Position numbers and translations under genes: made by a program. Positions 17,246 to 28,549 of a stretch of 41,143 nt of DNA are shown in pieces. Every line of letters starts with the position of its first letter. Position 1 is the stretch's first letter. The notes beneath the pieces are model-generated. The model saw nothing but the letters and a program-made list of their open reading frames with translations. It was not told the DNA's origin and did no database searches. Source of the DNA: Halotalea alkalilenta DSM 17697 (GTDB lineage: Bacteria; Pseudomonadota; Gammaproteobacteria; Pseudomonadales; Halomonadaceae); the NCBI RefSeq assembly GCF_000621205.1, contig NZ_JHYY01000044.1, positions 1 through 41,143 of the forward strand. Reading direction: 5' to 3'.

Positions 17246-18481
17246 ATGGGCCAGCTTCTATTCAGGAATTTCGGCTTGCTCGATCCCGAGGGTGACGAAG
17301 TCGTCGACGGATACGAACTCCTGGTCGAGGGTTGCACGATCAGGGAGGTGTCGGAGCGCCCGATCAAAGCGGACACGGCCGAGGTGATCGATTGCCGTGG
17401 AGGAACGCTGATGCCCGGTCTGATCGACTGCCATGTGCACGTCGTGCTCAGCGAGGTGGTGATCGGCAAGCTCGAGAGCATCCCGCTGACGCTGATGACC
17501 GCGCATGCGATGCAGTCGCTACGCGGCATGCTCGATCGTGGCTTCACCTCCGTTCGTGACACCGGCGGGGCGGACTGGGGAATTCGCACTGCGGTCGAGG
17601 AGGGGCTGATCGATGGCCCCCGTATCTTCGTCGCCGGACGCGCGATCGGCCCCACGGGCGGGCACAGCGATAGCCGGCGTCGCACCGACCCTGGGACGCG
17701 TTGCCCGTGCTGTGACGCGCTGGCCTTCGCCATGGGGCGGGCGGACGGTGTATCGGAGGTGCGCAAGGTGGTGCGCGAAGAGATGCGACAGGGCTGCGAC
17801 CACGTGAAGATCATGATGTCGGGAGGGGTGGCATCGCCCTACGATCCTCTCGATTCGCTGCAGTTCTCCGAGGGCGAGGTGCGCGCGGCGGTGGAGGAGG
17901 CCACGGCCTTCGGTCGATACGTCTGCGCCCACGCGTATTCGGCCGAGGCGATAGCTCGCGCGGCCCGAGCGGGGGTGCGCACGATCGAGCACGGCAATCT
18001 GATCGACGAGGCCTCGGCCGCCCTGATGGCCGAGAAGGAGATGTTCCTCGTCGCCAATCTCGTCGCCTATGTGGCGATGAAAGAGCGCGCGGCCGAGTAC
18101 GGTATGAATGGCGAGATGCTGGAGAAGAACGATCTCGTCATCGAGGGCGGCCTGCGCTCGCTGGAGATCTGCAAGCGCGCCGGCGTGCCTGTCGCCTATG
18201 GGTCCGATCTGCTCGGCCAGCTCCAGGTGGACCAGTCCCGGGAGTTCCGTATCCGCGCGGAAGTCCTCTCGCCCATCGATATCGTGCGCTCTGCGACCAG
18301 CATCGCCGCCAGGGTCCTGCGTCAGGAGGGCAAGCTTGGATGCATCGCGCCAGGCGCTTTCGCCGATTTGATCGTCGTAGACGGGGATCCGCTGCGTAAC
18401 CTCGGGCTCCTCGAAGGGCAAGGGCGGTACATGCCGCTGATAATGAAAAACGGGCGGCTGTACAAGAATAGGCTGCACTGA
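17246..18481 (+). CDS. Amidohydrolase, first of a tandem pair
   Basis: A 411-residue metal-dependent hydrolase of the amidohydrolase superfamily (imidazolonepropionase/Xaa-Pro dipeptidase-like branch, COG1228). Visible ligands: HVH at 63-65, a likely carboxylated Lys188 in HVKIMMSGG, His229 (CAHAYSAEA), His249 (IEHGNLID) and Asp321 (AYGSDLLG). This is the binuclear zinc arrangement. Close members hydrolyse dipeptides with C-terminal Pro, Arg or Lys, or N-acyl amino acids; the exact substrate cannot be read from sequence. ATG 17246 has GGAG upstream. It is 57 bp behind the M24 peptidase and followed directly by its paralogue. Confidence 0.9.
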   Translation: MGQLLFRNFGLLDPEGDEVVDGYELLVEGCTIREVSERPIKADTAEVIDCRGGTLMPGLIDCHVHVVLSEVVIGKLESIPLTLMTAHAMQSLRGMLDRGFTSVRDTGGADWGIRTAVEEGLIDGPRIFVAGRAIGPTGGHSDSRRRTDPGTRCPCCDALAFAMGRADGVSEVRKVVREEMRQGCDHVKIMMSGGVASPYDPLDSLQFSEGEVRAAVEEATAFGRYVCAHAYSAEAIARAARAGVRTIEHGNLIDEASAALMAEKEMFLVANLVAYVAMKERAAEYGMNGEMLEKNDLVIEGGLRSLEICKRAGVPVAYGSDLLGQLQVDQSREFRIRAEVLSPIDIVRSATSIAARVLRQEGKLGCIAPGAFADLIVVDGDPLRNLGLLEGQGRYMPLIMKNGRLYKNRLH

Positions 18482-18514
18482 TTGCATATCCGACTGACGG
18501 ACGGCCCTATCACC

Positions 18515-19762
18515 ATGACCGCGCAAGCATTGCTGTTCAGGAATCTGCGACTGCTCGATCCTGCCTTCGACGAGCCTCGGGGTGGCTACGAGGTCCTCGT
18601 CGAGGGCGAAAGGATCCGCGAAGTGTCCGATCGCCCGATCGAGACCTCGTCGGCCCACGTCGTCGACTGTGGCGGTCGGGTGCTGATGCCCGGTCTGATC
18701 GACTGCCACGTCCATTCGATGCACAGCGAAGTCTACATGCGGCGGATGGAGGACGTTCCGCTGACCTTGGCGGCCGCCCGGGGAGCGCGGCGGCTACGTG
18801 AGATGCTCGATCGCGGATTCACCACCGTGCGGGATACCGGCGGCACGGACTGGGGGATGAAAGCGGCGGTGGACAAAGGGCTAATCCCAGGCCCGCGCCT
18901 TTTCATTGCCGGCCGTTCGATCGGCCCGACGGGCGGCCACAGTGACGGACGCTCACGTACCAACCCTGGCTATGCTTGCCCGTGCTGCAACGGAATGGCC
19001 TATCTGCGCCTCGTGGCCGACGGCGAGGACGCCGTCCGCAAGGCGGTGCGCGAGCAGATGCGCCAGGGCTGTGACCAGGTGAAGATCATGGTGTCGGGCG
19101 GCGTCGCGTCGCCCTATGACCCGCTGGATTCGCTGCAGTTTTCCACCGACGAGATACTGGCGGCGGTCGAGGAGGCGGAAGCCTTCGGGCGCTATGTCTG
19201 TGCCCATGCCTATTCGGCCGAGGCGATCACCCGCGCGGTCTCCAACGGGGTGCGCACCATCGAGCATGGCAACCTGATAGACGAGGCGGCAGCGGCTCTC
19301 ATGGCTGAGCGCGGGGCCTATCTGGTGGCCAATCTGGTGGCCTATGTGGCGATGAAGGAGCGCGCTGCCGAGTACGGCATGCCGGCCGAGATGCTGGAAA
19401 AAAACGAGTTGGTGCTGGAGGGTGGTTACCGCTCGCTCGAGCTGTGCGGCGCGGCTGGGGTCAAGGTCGCTTATGGATCCGATCTGCTCGGCGCGCTGGC
19501 CATGGACCAGAGTCGTGAGTTCAGCATCCGTGCCGAGGTGCAGGCACCGATCGAGGTGATCCGCTCCGCTACCACCATTGCGGCCGAGGTCGTGCGTCGA
19601 CCCGGGCGGCTCGGCACGATCGCGGCGGAAGCCTGGGCGGATCTCATCGTGGTGGACGGCGACCCGACACGCGACGTCTCTCTCCTGGAAGGGCAGGGGC
19701 GACACATGTCGGTGATCATGAAGGGTGGACGTTTCCACAAGAACGCCTTGGAGGTTGCGTGA
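18515..19762 (+). CDS. Amidohydrolase, second of a tandem pair
   Basis: A 415-residue paralogue of the preceding gene, alignable end to end, with shared blocks such as GGVASPYDPLDSLQFS, CAHAYSAEAI and NLVAYVAMKERAAEYGM. Metal ligands sit two residues later: HVH 65-67, Lys190, His231, His251 and Asp323. Differences cluster near the N-terminal loop after HVH (SMHSEVY against VVLSEVV) and around 145-165, which border the substrate pocket, so the two may have diverged in specificity. The ATG at 18515 has no strong ribosome site; translation may be coupled to the upstream gene. Its stop overlaps the start of the permease gene (GTGA). Confidence 0.9.
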   Translation: MTAQALLFRNLRLLDPAFDEPRGGYEVLVEGERIREVSDRPIETSSAHVVDCGGRVLMPGLIDCHVHSMHSEVYMRRMEDVPLTLAAARGARRLREMLDRGFTTVRDTGGTDWGMKAAVDKGLIPGPRLFIAGRSIGPTGGHSDGRSRTNPGYACPCCNGMAYLRLVADGEDAVRKAVREQMRQGCDQVKIMVSGGVASPYDPLDSLQFSTDEILAAVEEAEAFGRYVCAHAYSAEAITRAVSNGVRTIEHGNLIDEAAAALMAERGAYLVANLVAYVAMKERAAEYGMPAEMLEKNELVLEGGYRSLELCGAAGVKVAYGSDLLGALAMDQSREFSIRAEVQAPIEVIRSATTIAAEVVRRPGRLGTIAAEAWADLIVVDGDPTRDVSLLEGQGRHMSVIMKGGRFHKNALEVA

Positions 19763-20613
19763 GCACGGTGCGTCGAGCACCCCGGGAGGCGCTGCGGACG
19801 CGAACCAGGCGCCGACGCCTGGGATCCATCGTGCTGAATGGGGTAGCGCTGATCGCGTTTCTCTACATATTGACGCCGCTGGTCTTCGTCACCTGGCTGT
19901 CTTTCTACTTGCAATCGATCCCATCCTACCCACCCCAGGGCTATTCGCTTCGCTGGTACTCGCAGGCGGCGACCAACCAGCAGTTCATCGACGCTTTCGT
20001 GCTGTCCGCCCAGCTTGGGGTGATCGCCACCGCGATTGGTCTGCTGCTTGCGCTTCCCGCTGCGCTCGGCCTGGTACGCGTGCGCTTTCGCGGTCGCGCG
20101 CTCGTCAGCAACATCCTCCTGATGCCACTCATCGTCCCCGGTATCGTGCTCGGTTTTGCCCTCTACGTCTTCCAGGTAGAGATCGAGATTCGCAGCGGCT
20201 TGCCGGTGATCGGGTCGTTCTGGGGGCTCGTCTGGGGGCATGTGCTGCTGACCATTCCATGGATCGTGCGCCTCATCGTCGCCAGCCTCGAAGGCATGGA
20301 TCGCGCGCAGGAGGAAGCCGCGATGAACCTGGGCGCGAACCGCTTCACTACCTTCCGGCGAATCACGGTGCCAGCCATCCTGCCGGGGGTAGTCGCGGGT
20401 GCGCTGTTCGGATTCGTCTCCTCCTTCGGCAATCTGGAGATGAGCCTGTTCCTCGTCGGTCCGGGGCGTACGACGCTGCCGATCTCGATCCTGCAATATC
20501 TGCAATGGCGGATCGATCCGACCATCGCTGCGGTCTCGGTAATCCAGATCGTCATCGTCGTGGCCGCGATGTTGTTCACCGACCGTTTCGTCAAAATTTC
20601 CAGGGTGGTCTAA
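19759..20613 (+). CDS. ABC importer permease (PotC-like)
   Basis: Inner-membrane permease, 284 residues, six predicted membrane segments beginning with VLNGVALIAFLYILTPLVFV. The cytoplasmic EAA loop, EEAAMNLGANRFTTFRRITVP, contacts the ATPase. It belongs to the spermidine/putrescine and opine-type transporter family. The GTG start at 19759 overlaps the TGA of the second amidohydrolase, implying translational coupling, so the importer and hydrolases are one operon. The ATPase gene begins immediately after the stop codon. Confidence 0.9.
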   Translation: MSTVRRAPREALRTRTRRRRLGSIVLNGVALIAFLYILTPLVFVTWLSFYLQSIPSYPPQGYSLRWYSQAATNQQFIDAFVLSAQLGVIATAIGLLLALPAALGLVRVRFRGRALVSNILLMPLIVPGIVLGFALYVFQVEIEIRSGLPVIGSFWGLVWGHVLLTIPWIVRLIVASLEGMDRAQEEAAMNLGANRFTTFRRITVPAILPGVVAGALFGFVSSFGNLEMSLFLVGPGRTTLPISILQYLQWRIDPTIAAVSVIQIVIVVAAMLFTDRFVKISRVV

Positions 20614-21690
<1,077 letters not shown>

Positions 21691-21721
21691 CAATCAATCC
21701 AATAACGCACGGAGAGCTCAC

Positions 21722-22765
21722 ATGAATAGATTGCTGATCGACCGCCGTCGCTTGCTCACCGGTGCCGCAGCGGGCGTCGCTGCCCTCGCCATGCCTTCGA
21801 TCACCCGCGCCCAGGCGGCTGGCACCGTCGTCGTCGGCACCTGGGGAGGCGACTATGCCCAGCTTCTCAACCAGAATGTCGAGCAGCCCTTTTTGATATC
21901 CCAGGGGTGGCGTGTCATCCAGGACCAGGCGGGCGATCCCGAGCGTCGGGCCAAGATGATCGCCGAGCGCCGGCTGCCGCGTGGGTCGACGGATATCCAA
22001 GGGCTCAATGGTCCCAACATGTACCAAGTCTATGAACTTGGATTGACCCAGGAGATCGACTACAGCCGGATTCCGAATGCACAGAACCTGCAGCCGGGCT
22101 TTCGATTCGATTACTGCGTTCCGCACATCTATTCGGCGATGGTGGTGAACTACAATCCGGACGCCGTGGATGCACCCGATAGCTATGCAAAAGCTTTCGA
22201 TCCTTCACATGGCAATCGGCTCGGTTTCATCGACATCCAGTATCAATACACCATTTCGGCAGCCGCGCTGGCGGCTGGCGGTGCCATTACCGATATCGAG
22301 CCGGGCAAGGAGCTGCTGCTCGAGGCGCGCAGGGCCGGCGCGCGAATCTATCCGACCAATGAGGCTTTCGCACAGGGCCTCTCCGCTGGCGAGATCGACG
22401 TCGGCATCATGTGGAAAGCCAGGACCGTCCAGTGGCAGGAGTCCGGTATCAAGGTGGCCTCGGTGGTTCCGAGCGAGGGCGCCATCCCTTATGTTTCCGG
22501 CTTTTCCATTCCTCAGAATGCTCAGCATCTGGATGGCGCCTATGCCTATCTCAACGCCATGCTCGATCCGGCTGCCCAAAGGGCGTTTGCCGAAGACATG
22601 GGGTACAACCCGGTGGTCACCAACGCCGATGTCCCGGCTGAGCTGAGTGCGCGGATCGGCTTCACCGAGCAGGAAGTCTCCCTGTTCAAGAACATCGACT
22701 ATGGTTTCCTGCTCGACCATGACAATGAAATGAAGACTTGGTGGGACCGCGTGTTCAAAGCTTGA
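21722..22765 (+). CDS. Periplasmic solute-binding protein (PotD-like)
   Basis: A 347-residue extracellular solute-binding protein of the polyamine/opine family. The N-terminus DRRRLLTGAAAGVAALAMPS ends with a probable cleavage after AQA and has a twin-arginine pair, so export through Tat is possible. The mature start VVVGTWGGDYAQLL is characteristic of this family. The four-acid polyamine pattern of PotD is not obvious, so a ligand other than spermidine/putrescine is plausible, such as an opine, an amino acid conjugate or a small peptide. ATG 21722 has GGAGAG 6-11 bases upstream. It lies between the ATPase and second permease genes. Confidence 0.9.
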   Translation: MNRLLIDRRRLLTGAAAGVAALAMPSITRAQAAGTVVVGTWGGDYAQLLNQNVEQPFLISQGWRVIQDQAGDPERRAKMIAERRLPRGSTDIQGLNGPNMYQVYELGLTQEIDYSRIPNAQNLQPGFRFDYCVPHIYSAMVVNYNPDAVDAPDSYAKAFDPSHGNRLGFIDIQYQYTISAAALAAGGAITDIEPGKELLLEARRAGARIYPTNEAFAQGLSAGEIDVGIMWKARTVQWQESGIKVASVVPSEGAIPYVSGFSIPQNAQHLDGAYAYLNAMLDPAAQRAFAEDMGYNPVVTNADVPAELSARIGFTEQEVSLFKNIDYGFLLDHDNEMKTWWDRVFKA

Positions 22766-22846
22766 GCGCATGCATGCTTCCGCCCAGAAGCCTCTCGATG
22801 ATGAATCAGCCAGAAACGGATCGATCAGATCGATAGGAGACGTCTC

Positions 22847-23713
22847 GTGGATACATCCTCGCAGCTCCGCTCAGGCACGGTCATCAGCGCCTCCAGCCTG
22901 ATCGGCCCGGCGACCATCCTCGTGGCGCTCGGGGTGATCGTGCCGCTGCTGTTTCTCTTGCGCTACTCGTTCAACGAATATGACCCGCGCCTTCTGATGG
23001 TGGAGGCCTTTACCCCGGCCAACTATGTCGACTTCTTCACCGACCCCTATTTCCTTGGCGCTTTCTTTACCACCGTGCGCATCTCGGTCGTCTGTACGCT
23101 GGCCTGCATCCTGCTGGGGTTTCCGCTGGCCTATGTGTTGGCGCGCACCCAGTCGCGTTTCAAGAACCTGATGATCATCGCCGTCGTCATTCCTCTATTC
23201 GTCGGCAACGCCGTGCGCGCGGCGGGATGGATGACACTGCTCGGAAGCCAGGGTTTCCTCAGCGTTACCTTGATGGATCTTGGTATCACCTCGACGATGA
23301 CCGAGATCATGTTCAGTGAGACGGCGGTAGTCATCGGCATCATCGCCGTCAACCTGCCCTACATGGTCTTGACCTTGCAGAGCGTGCTGGAAAGCGTGAA
23401 TAGAAATCTCGAGGAGGCGGCCTTCTCCCTCGGCGCGCCGCCGCTGACGATGTTTCGTCGCGTGCTCTGGCCGCTCTCCATGCCGGGAATTGCCGCGGGG
23501 ACCATCCTGACCTTCATCCTGGCGATGAATGCCTATGCAACCCCCGTGCTGCTCGGCGGGCCTGAGTTCCGTATGCTGGCACCGTTGGTTTACGGTCAAT
23601 TCCAGATGAATAACTGGCCGCTCGCGGCCGCCATCGCCTTCGTTCTGATGGCAACCACGCTGCTGCTCACGGTAGTGGCGAGCCTGGTCACGAGGCAAGG
23701 TTTCCGCAACTGA
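22847..23713 (+). CDS. ABC importer permease (PotB-like)
   Basis: The second permease of the importer, 288 residues, with membrane segments from SLIGPATILVALGVIVPLLF onward and an EAA loop EEAAFSLGAPPLTMFRRVLWP. The GTG start at 22847 has AGGAGA upstream. It is the last gene of the rightward operon. Its stop codon lies one base from the stop of the convergent cobW-type gene, leaving no room for a separate terminator. Confidence 0.9.
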   Translation: MDTSSQLRSGTVISASSLIGPATILVALGVIVPLLFLLRYSFNEYDPRLLMVEAFTPANYVDFFTDPYFLGAFFTTVRISVVCTLACILLGFPLAYVLARTQSRFKNLMIIAVVIPLFVGNAVRAAGWMTLLGSQGFLSVTLMDLGITSTMTEIMFSETAVVIGIIAVNLPYMVLTLQSVLESVNRNLEEAAFSLGAPPLTMFRRVLWPLSMPGIAAGTILTFILAMNAYATPVLLGGPEFRMLAPLVYGQFQMNNWPLAAAIAFVLMATTLLLTVVASLVTRQGFRN

Positions 23714-23714
23714 T

Positions 23715-24749
23715 TCAGAGCGCGCGCTCATCGATGACGCAGCTCGATAGGACCTCCTCGAGCACGTCTGGATCGAACGAACCCTTGACGCCGATGGCGA
23801 CGGCCGCACTTCTCTTTGGCGCATCGCTGAGTTCGTAGGTGAGTTCCGATCGCTTGCCGACCAGCTGCAGGATCAGACGCCCGTCGGGCCTGCCCGGCGT
23901 ATGGAAGATGCCCTTGACGCGCAAAAGCCCGGGGGGCAGGCGCTTGATCGCCAGGCGCAGCTTGTCTTCGTCGATTCTCTGCGTGGTCTGCCAATGCCAG
24001 GATTCGAACCGATCGGTATGCCCGTGATCGTGTTCATGGTCATGTCGGTGTTCATTGCGTTGATCATCGTCTGCATGGCTGCAGACTCGATGACGCTCGT
24101 TCAGCGTGGATGCCCGAATGGAATCCGAGAGGTGATCCGCCTTAGCGAACAGGATATCTCGCGGCAGGTCACCGCCGCTGGCCCGGATCATACGCATCCT
24201 CGGCAGCGCATAACGCAGAGTGTCCTCGGTCGCCCGCAGCTGCTCCGGCGTGGCGAGGTCTGACTTGGTGACGATGACCAGATCGGCGCCGGTCGCCTGC
24301 TCCAGGGCTAGCTCAGTCGATTCGAAATCGAGCTGGTCGAAAGCCGCGCCATCGACCAAGCAGAAGACGCCATCCAGGATGATCCGCTGCTCGAGCGCCT
24401 CGACCTCCAGCGCCTCCAAGAGCGGGAGCGGGCGCGAAATGCCGCTCGCCTCGATGATGATGTGCTCAGGCGTCGGCTGGCTATCGAGAAGACGCCTCAT
24501 CGCATCGACGAGATCGGTGCTGAGCGAGCAGCAAACGCAGCCATTGGAGAGCGAAACGGTATCGGAGCTGCTTTCGACGACAAGCTCGGAATCTATGTCG
24601 ACCGCGCCGAAGTCATTGATCAGAACCCCGAAGCGTACCCCCTGTGGATCCGACAGCAACCGCCTGAGCAGCGTGGTCTTGCCTGCGCCCAGAAATCCGA
24701 CCAGCAGCGTGACGGGGATACGAGTCCGGAGCTTTTGGTGAGTCGGCAT
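23715..24749 (-). CDS. CobW/COG0523 metal-chaperone GTPase
   Basis: A 344-residue G3E-family GTPase that inserts metal, usually zinc, into client enzymes or helps under zinc limitation. Walker A GFLGAGKTT (18-26), the metal-binding CVCC (71-74), the nucleotide motif TKSD (161-164), a His/Asp-rich linker (residues 225-244, H-D-H-E-H-D-H-G-H pattern) and the C-terminal CobW_C domain are present. It lies 97 bp downstream of dgdA on the same strand. A possible own -10 (TATACT on the minus strand, 24782-24787) exists. Neighbouring M24 and amidohydrolase enzymes are metal-dependent, so it could serve them; this is inference. No clear Zur box was seen. Confidence 0.92.
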   Translation of the reverse strand: MPTHQKLRTRIPVTLLVGFLGAGKTTLLRRLLSDPQGVRFGVLINDFGAVDIDSELVVESSSDTVSLSNGCVCCSLSTDLVDAMRRLLDSQPTPEHIIIEASGISRPLPLLEALEVEALEQRIILDGVFCLVDGAAFDQLDFESTELALEQATGADLVIVTKSDLATPEQLRATEDTLRYALPRMRMIRASGGDLPRDILFAKADHLSDSIRASTLNERHRVCSHADDDQRNEHRHDHEHDHGHTDRFESWHWQTTQRIDEDKLRLAIKRLPPGLLRVKGIFHTPGRPDGRLILQLVGKRSELTYELSDAPKRSAAVAIGVKGSFDPDVLEEVLSSCVIDERAL

Positions 24750-24846
24750 GCGTTCGGTCCGCCTGGAACATTCAGCTTTCGAGTATATGGCAAGGCATGG
24801 GGAAAGGCCGTAACAACGCCACTCACATGTTCATCCTGGCATGGCG

Positions 24847-26208
<1,362 letters not shown>

Positions 26209-26227
26209 TCATCAAAACGAATAGTTC

Positions 26228-26241
26228 TTATGCAAGCATAA
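26228..26241. promoter_or_regulatory. Candidate DgdR operator
   Basis: TTATGCAAGCATAA is a perfect inverted repeat (6-bp arms, 2-bp centre) in the 105 bp between the divergent dgdA and LysR genes. It has the T-N-A palindromic form of LysR-family binding sites and lies 16 bp before the LysR start. Confidence 0.55.
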
Positions 26242-26256
26242 AGGAATGCTTATATC

Positions 26257-27114
26257 TTGCGGCCATCTTTGGATATCGACCTGCTGCGCTCGTTCGTCGT
26301 GATCACCGAAACCAAGGCCCTCAGCCGTGCAGCCGACCGCGTGGGCCGCACCCAAGCGGCGCTGAGTCAGCAGATGAAGCGGTTGGAGGAGGCGGTCGGG
26401 CAGCCGCTGCTGCAGCGCACTGGGCGTGGCGTACTGCTGACCGCGCACGGCGACCAGCTGCTGGTGCATGCCCAGCGCATCCTCCGCTGTCATGACGAGG
26501 CCTTGGCCGAGCTCTCGGGCCAGGGGTTTGCCGGTACCCTGCGCTTCGGCTGCCCGGACGATTATGCCGCGGTGTTCCTGCCCGTCCTGCTGCGTGGATT
26601 CGCCCACCGCCATCCCCACGCTTCGGTAGAGGTGAACTGTGCGCCGACCTCTCTCCTGCGTGAGCAGCTCGCCAGACACGCCATCGATCTGGCGCTGGTT
26701 TCCGTGCCGGATGGAGAGCGTTCGGCATCGGTGATTCGTCGCGAGCAGCTCGTTTGGGTAGGGTGTCCCGGCTGCCCGGTGATGGAATCCGAGTCGCTCC
26801 CCTTGGCGCTTTCTCACGCGGACAATCTGGATCATGCCTGGGCTCGCCAGGCGCTGATCGACTGTGGGCGTGCTCACCATGTCGCCTACGCCAGCAGCAG
26901 TCTGGCGGGTTTGATCGCGCTGGCGCGCTCAGGCCAGGCGATCGCGGTGATGACACGGACCGCGGTACCGGGAGACCTGCAGATACTGGCTACCGGGGCG
27001 GACCTGCCTGCCTTGCCCAGCTTCGGGATCACCGTGGAGTTTGCCCGGGAGACCCATTCGCCGCTGGTAGACGCCTTCGCAAGACATATCCAGGCCCACC
27101 TGCCAGGGATATGA
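26257..27114 (+). CDS. LysR-family regulator divergent from dgdA
   Basis: A 285-residue transcription factor. The N-terminal winged helix-turn-helix (LLRSFVVITETKALSRAADR, then VGRTQAALSQQMKRLEE) is followed by a periplasmic-binding-like effector domain from about residue 95. No ATG in frame is available after the stop at 26239; TTG 26257 has AAGGAA ten bases upstream, and TTG 26269 is an alternative. DgdR, a LysR repressor released by dialkylglycines, sits divergently next to dgdA in Burkholderia, so this is the likely counterpart; effector identity is inferred. The end of the gene lies 64 bp from the convergent permease gene. Confidence 0.88.
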   Translation: MRPSLDIDLLRSFVVITETKALSRAADRVGRTQAALSQQMKRLEEAVGQPLLQRTGRGVLLTAHGDQLLVHAQRILRCHDEALAELSGQGFAGTLRFGCPDDYAAVFLPVLLRGFAHRHPHASVEVNCAPTSLLREQLARHAIDLALVSVPDGERSASVIRREQLVWVGCPGCPVMESESLPLALSHADNLDHAWARQALIDCGRAHHVAYASSSLAGLIALARSGQAIAVMTRTAVPGDLQILATGADLPALPSFGITVEFARETHSPLVDAFARHIQAHLPGI

Positions 27115-27177
27115 GTCGGGGATCCGGCTGGTCCGAGTTGGCCCGCTCCGGTATTGCACCGAAGCGGGAAGTCTCGC

Positions 27178-28479
27178 TCAGATCGCAACGCGGTGCGGGA
27201 AGAACAGCGTGGCGGCGGTATGGAGCAGTAGCGCACTGACGAAGGTCAGCGGCGCGGAGAGCACGGCGAGGGGGCCTGCGTACATCAGCGCGATACCGAT
27301 CGCCGTCGCGCCCAGCCAGGCGATCAGTCCGCTTCGCTCCAGGCGCGGGGTGACCGAGGGCGCGGGCATACCGCGGCTCGGTGAAATCAACCAGGCGATG
27401 GCGACGCCTACCCAGGCGACCACGAACACCCCTTGGTAGGCCAAGGCCTGGAGCAGATAGGCGAACACATCCGAGAGCATCAGCAGGTAGGCGAGGATGC
27501 CGACCAGCAGGATGCTCACCGGCTTGCTCCAGCGCCGCTGCGCGCCGCCGATCAGGTGGTCGAGGTTGCTCGCGGCCAGATAGAAGTTGGCGGTATTGAT
27601 TCGGCTCTGGGTCACCCACACCAGCAGCAGCCCCCAGCCACCCATCAACTCGAGCAGGCCGGTGACCAGCGAGGCTTCGGAGATGCCCTCGTTCGGCAGG
27701 GTGGCATCGAGCAGGATGCCGATGATCGCGCTGAACAGGAACGTCATCAGGTAGAACGGCAGGCCGAAGGTCACCTTGGCGTGGAAGTCGGCGTCCTCTT
27801 CGCGACCGAAGCGGGCGTAGTCGAAGGTGAACATCATCAATACCCAGACGCCCATGTAGAACGCGAAGGTGTTGAGCCAGCCCCAGTTTGAGGCGCCGCC
27901 CGCGGGCTCCCGGGTGAGCCAGCCCTGGGGATAGCCATAAACGATGAAGGCGACCGCCACCGCGGCGACCATGCCGACTACATAGATCGGCAGCAGCACG
28001 CCGTTGAACTTGTCCAGCCAGCGCTGGACTCCGCCGCCGATCAATACGATCCCAAGCAGCGTCACCAGCACTGCGGAGACCGGCATCGGCAGGGCGCCGT
28101 CGCTCCACGCGGTCAGCGCCAGCGCCATGACGTGGCCTTCGAACACCGCATAGTAGAGCGCGGTGGCGAAGAAGATCAGGGTCGCGAGCGGTGCGCCCAG
28201 GGCGCCGAACAGGCGCTGCGAGAAGCGCGCCACGTCGAGCCCGGAGGCGATCGCATAGCGGCACAGCACGCGATTGACCAGGGTATAGCAGAGCACGCTG
28301 AGCACCACGCCGATCAGGGCGTTGACGGTGCCATAGGCGCGGGCCATGGCGGCGGCGACGACGATGTAGAAGATCGCGCTGCATACCGCCCACCAGGCCA
28401 TCATCAGCTTGGTCCGGGGGAGGCGGGGATGATCGGGGGCGTTGGTTGGATCTGCGGGGGCAGAGATTTTGCCGGCCAT
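27178..28479 (-). CDS. NCS1-family permease
   Basis: A 433-residue membrane protein with about 12 predicted transmembrane helices, resembling the cytosine/purine/hydantoin permeases of the nucleobase-cation-symport-1 family (for example the segment AWWAVCSAIFYIVVAAAMAR and the TQSRINTANFYLAASNLD block). NCS1 proteins co-transport a cyclic amide or nucleobase with Na+ or H+. It is the last gene of the pxp/acc cluster, 70 bp after pxpC, so its cargo is probably the cluster substrate, 5-oxoproline or a related lactam. The start has AGGAGT upstream. Confidence 0.85.
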   Translation of the reverse strand: MAGKISAPADPTNAPDHPRLPRTKLMMAWWAVCSAIFYIVVAAAMARAYGTVNALIGVVLSVLCYTLVNRVLCRYAIASGLDVARFSQRLFGALGAPLATLIFFATALYYAVFEGHVMALALTAWSDGALPMPVSAVLVTLLGIVLIGGGVQRWLDKFNGVLLPIYVVGMVAAVAVAFIVYGYPQGWLTREPAGGASNWGWLNTFAFYMGVWVLMMFTFDYARFGREEDADFHAKVTFGLPFYLMTFLFSAIIGILLDATLPNEGISEASLVTGLLELMGGWGLLLVWVTQSRINTANFYLAASNLDHLIGGAQRRWSKPVSILLVGILAYLLMLSDVFAYLLQALAYQGVFVVAWVGVAIAWLISPSRGMPAPSVTPRLERSGLIAWLGATAIGIALMYAGPLAVLSAPLTFVSALLLHTAATLFFPHRVAI

Positions 28480-28549
28480 GGATGACTCCTTGCGAGGTTT
28501 TTGTGGTTGGACACGCAGGAACGAGCCGGCCCGAGCGGCCGGCGTGGGA

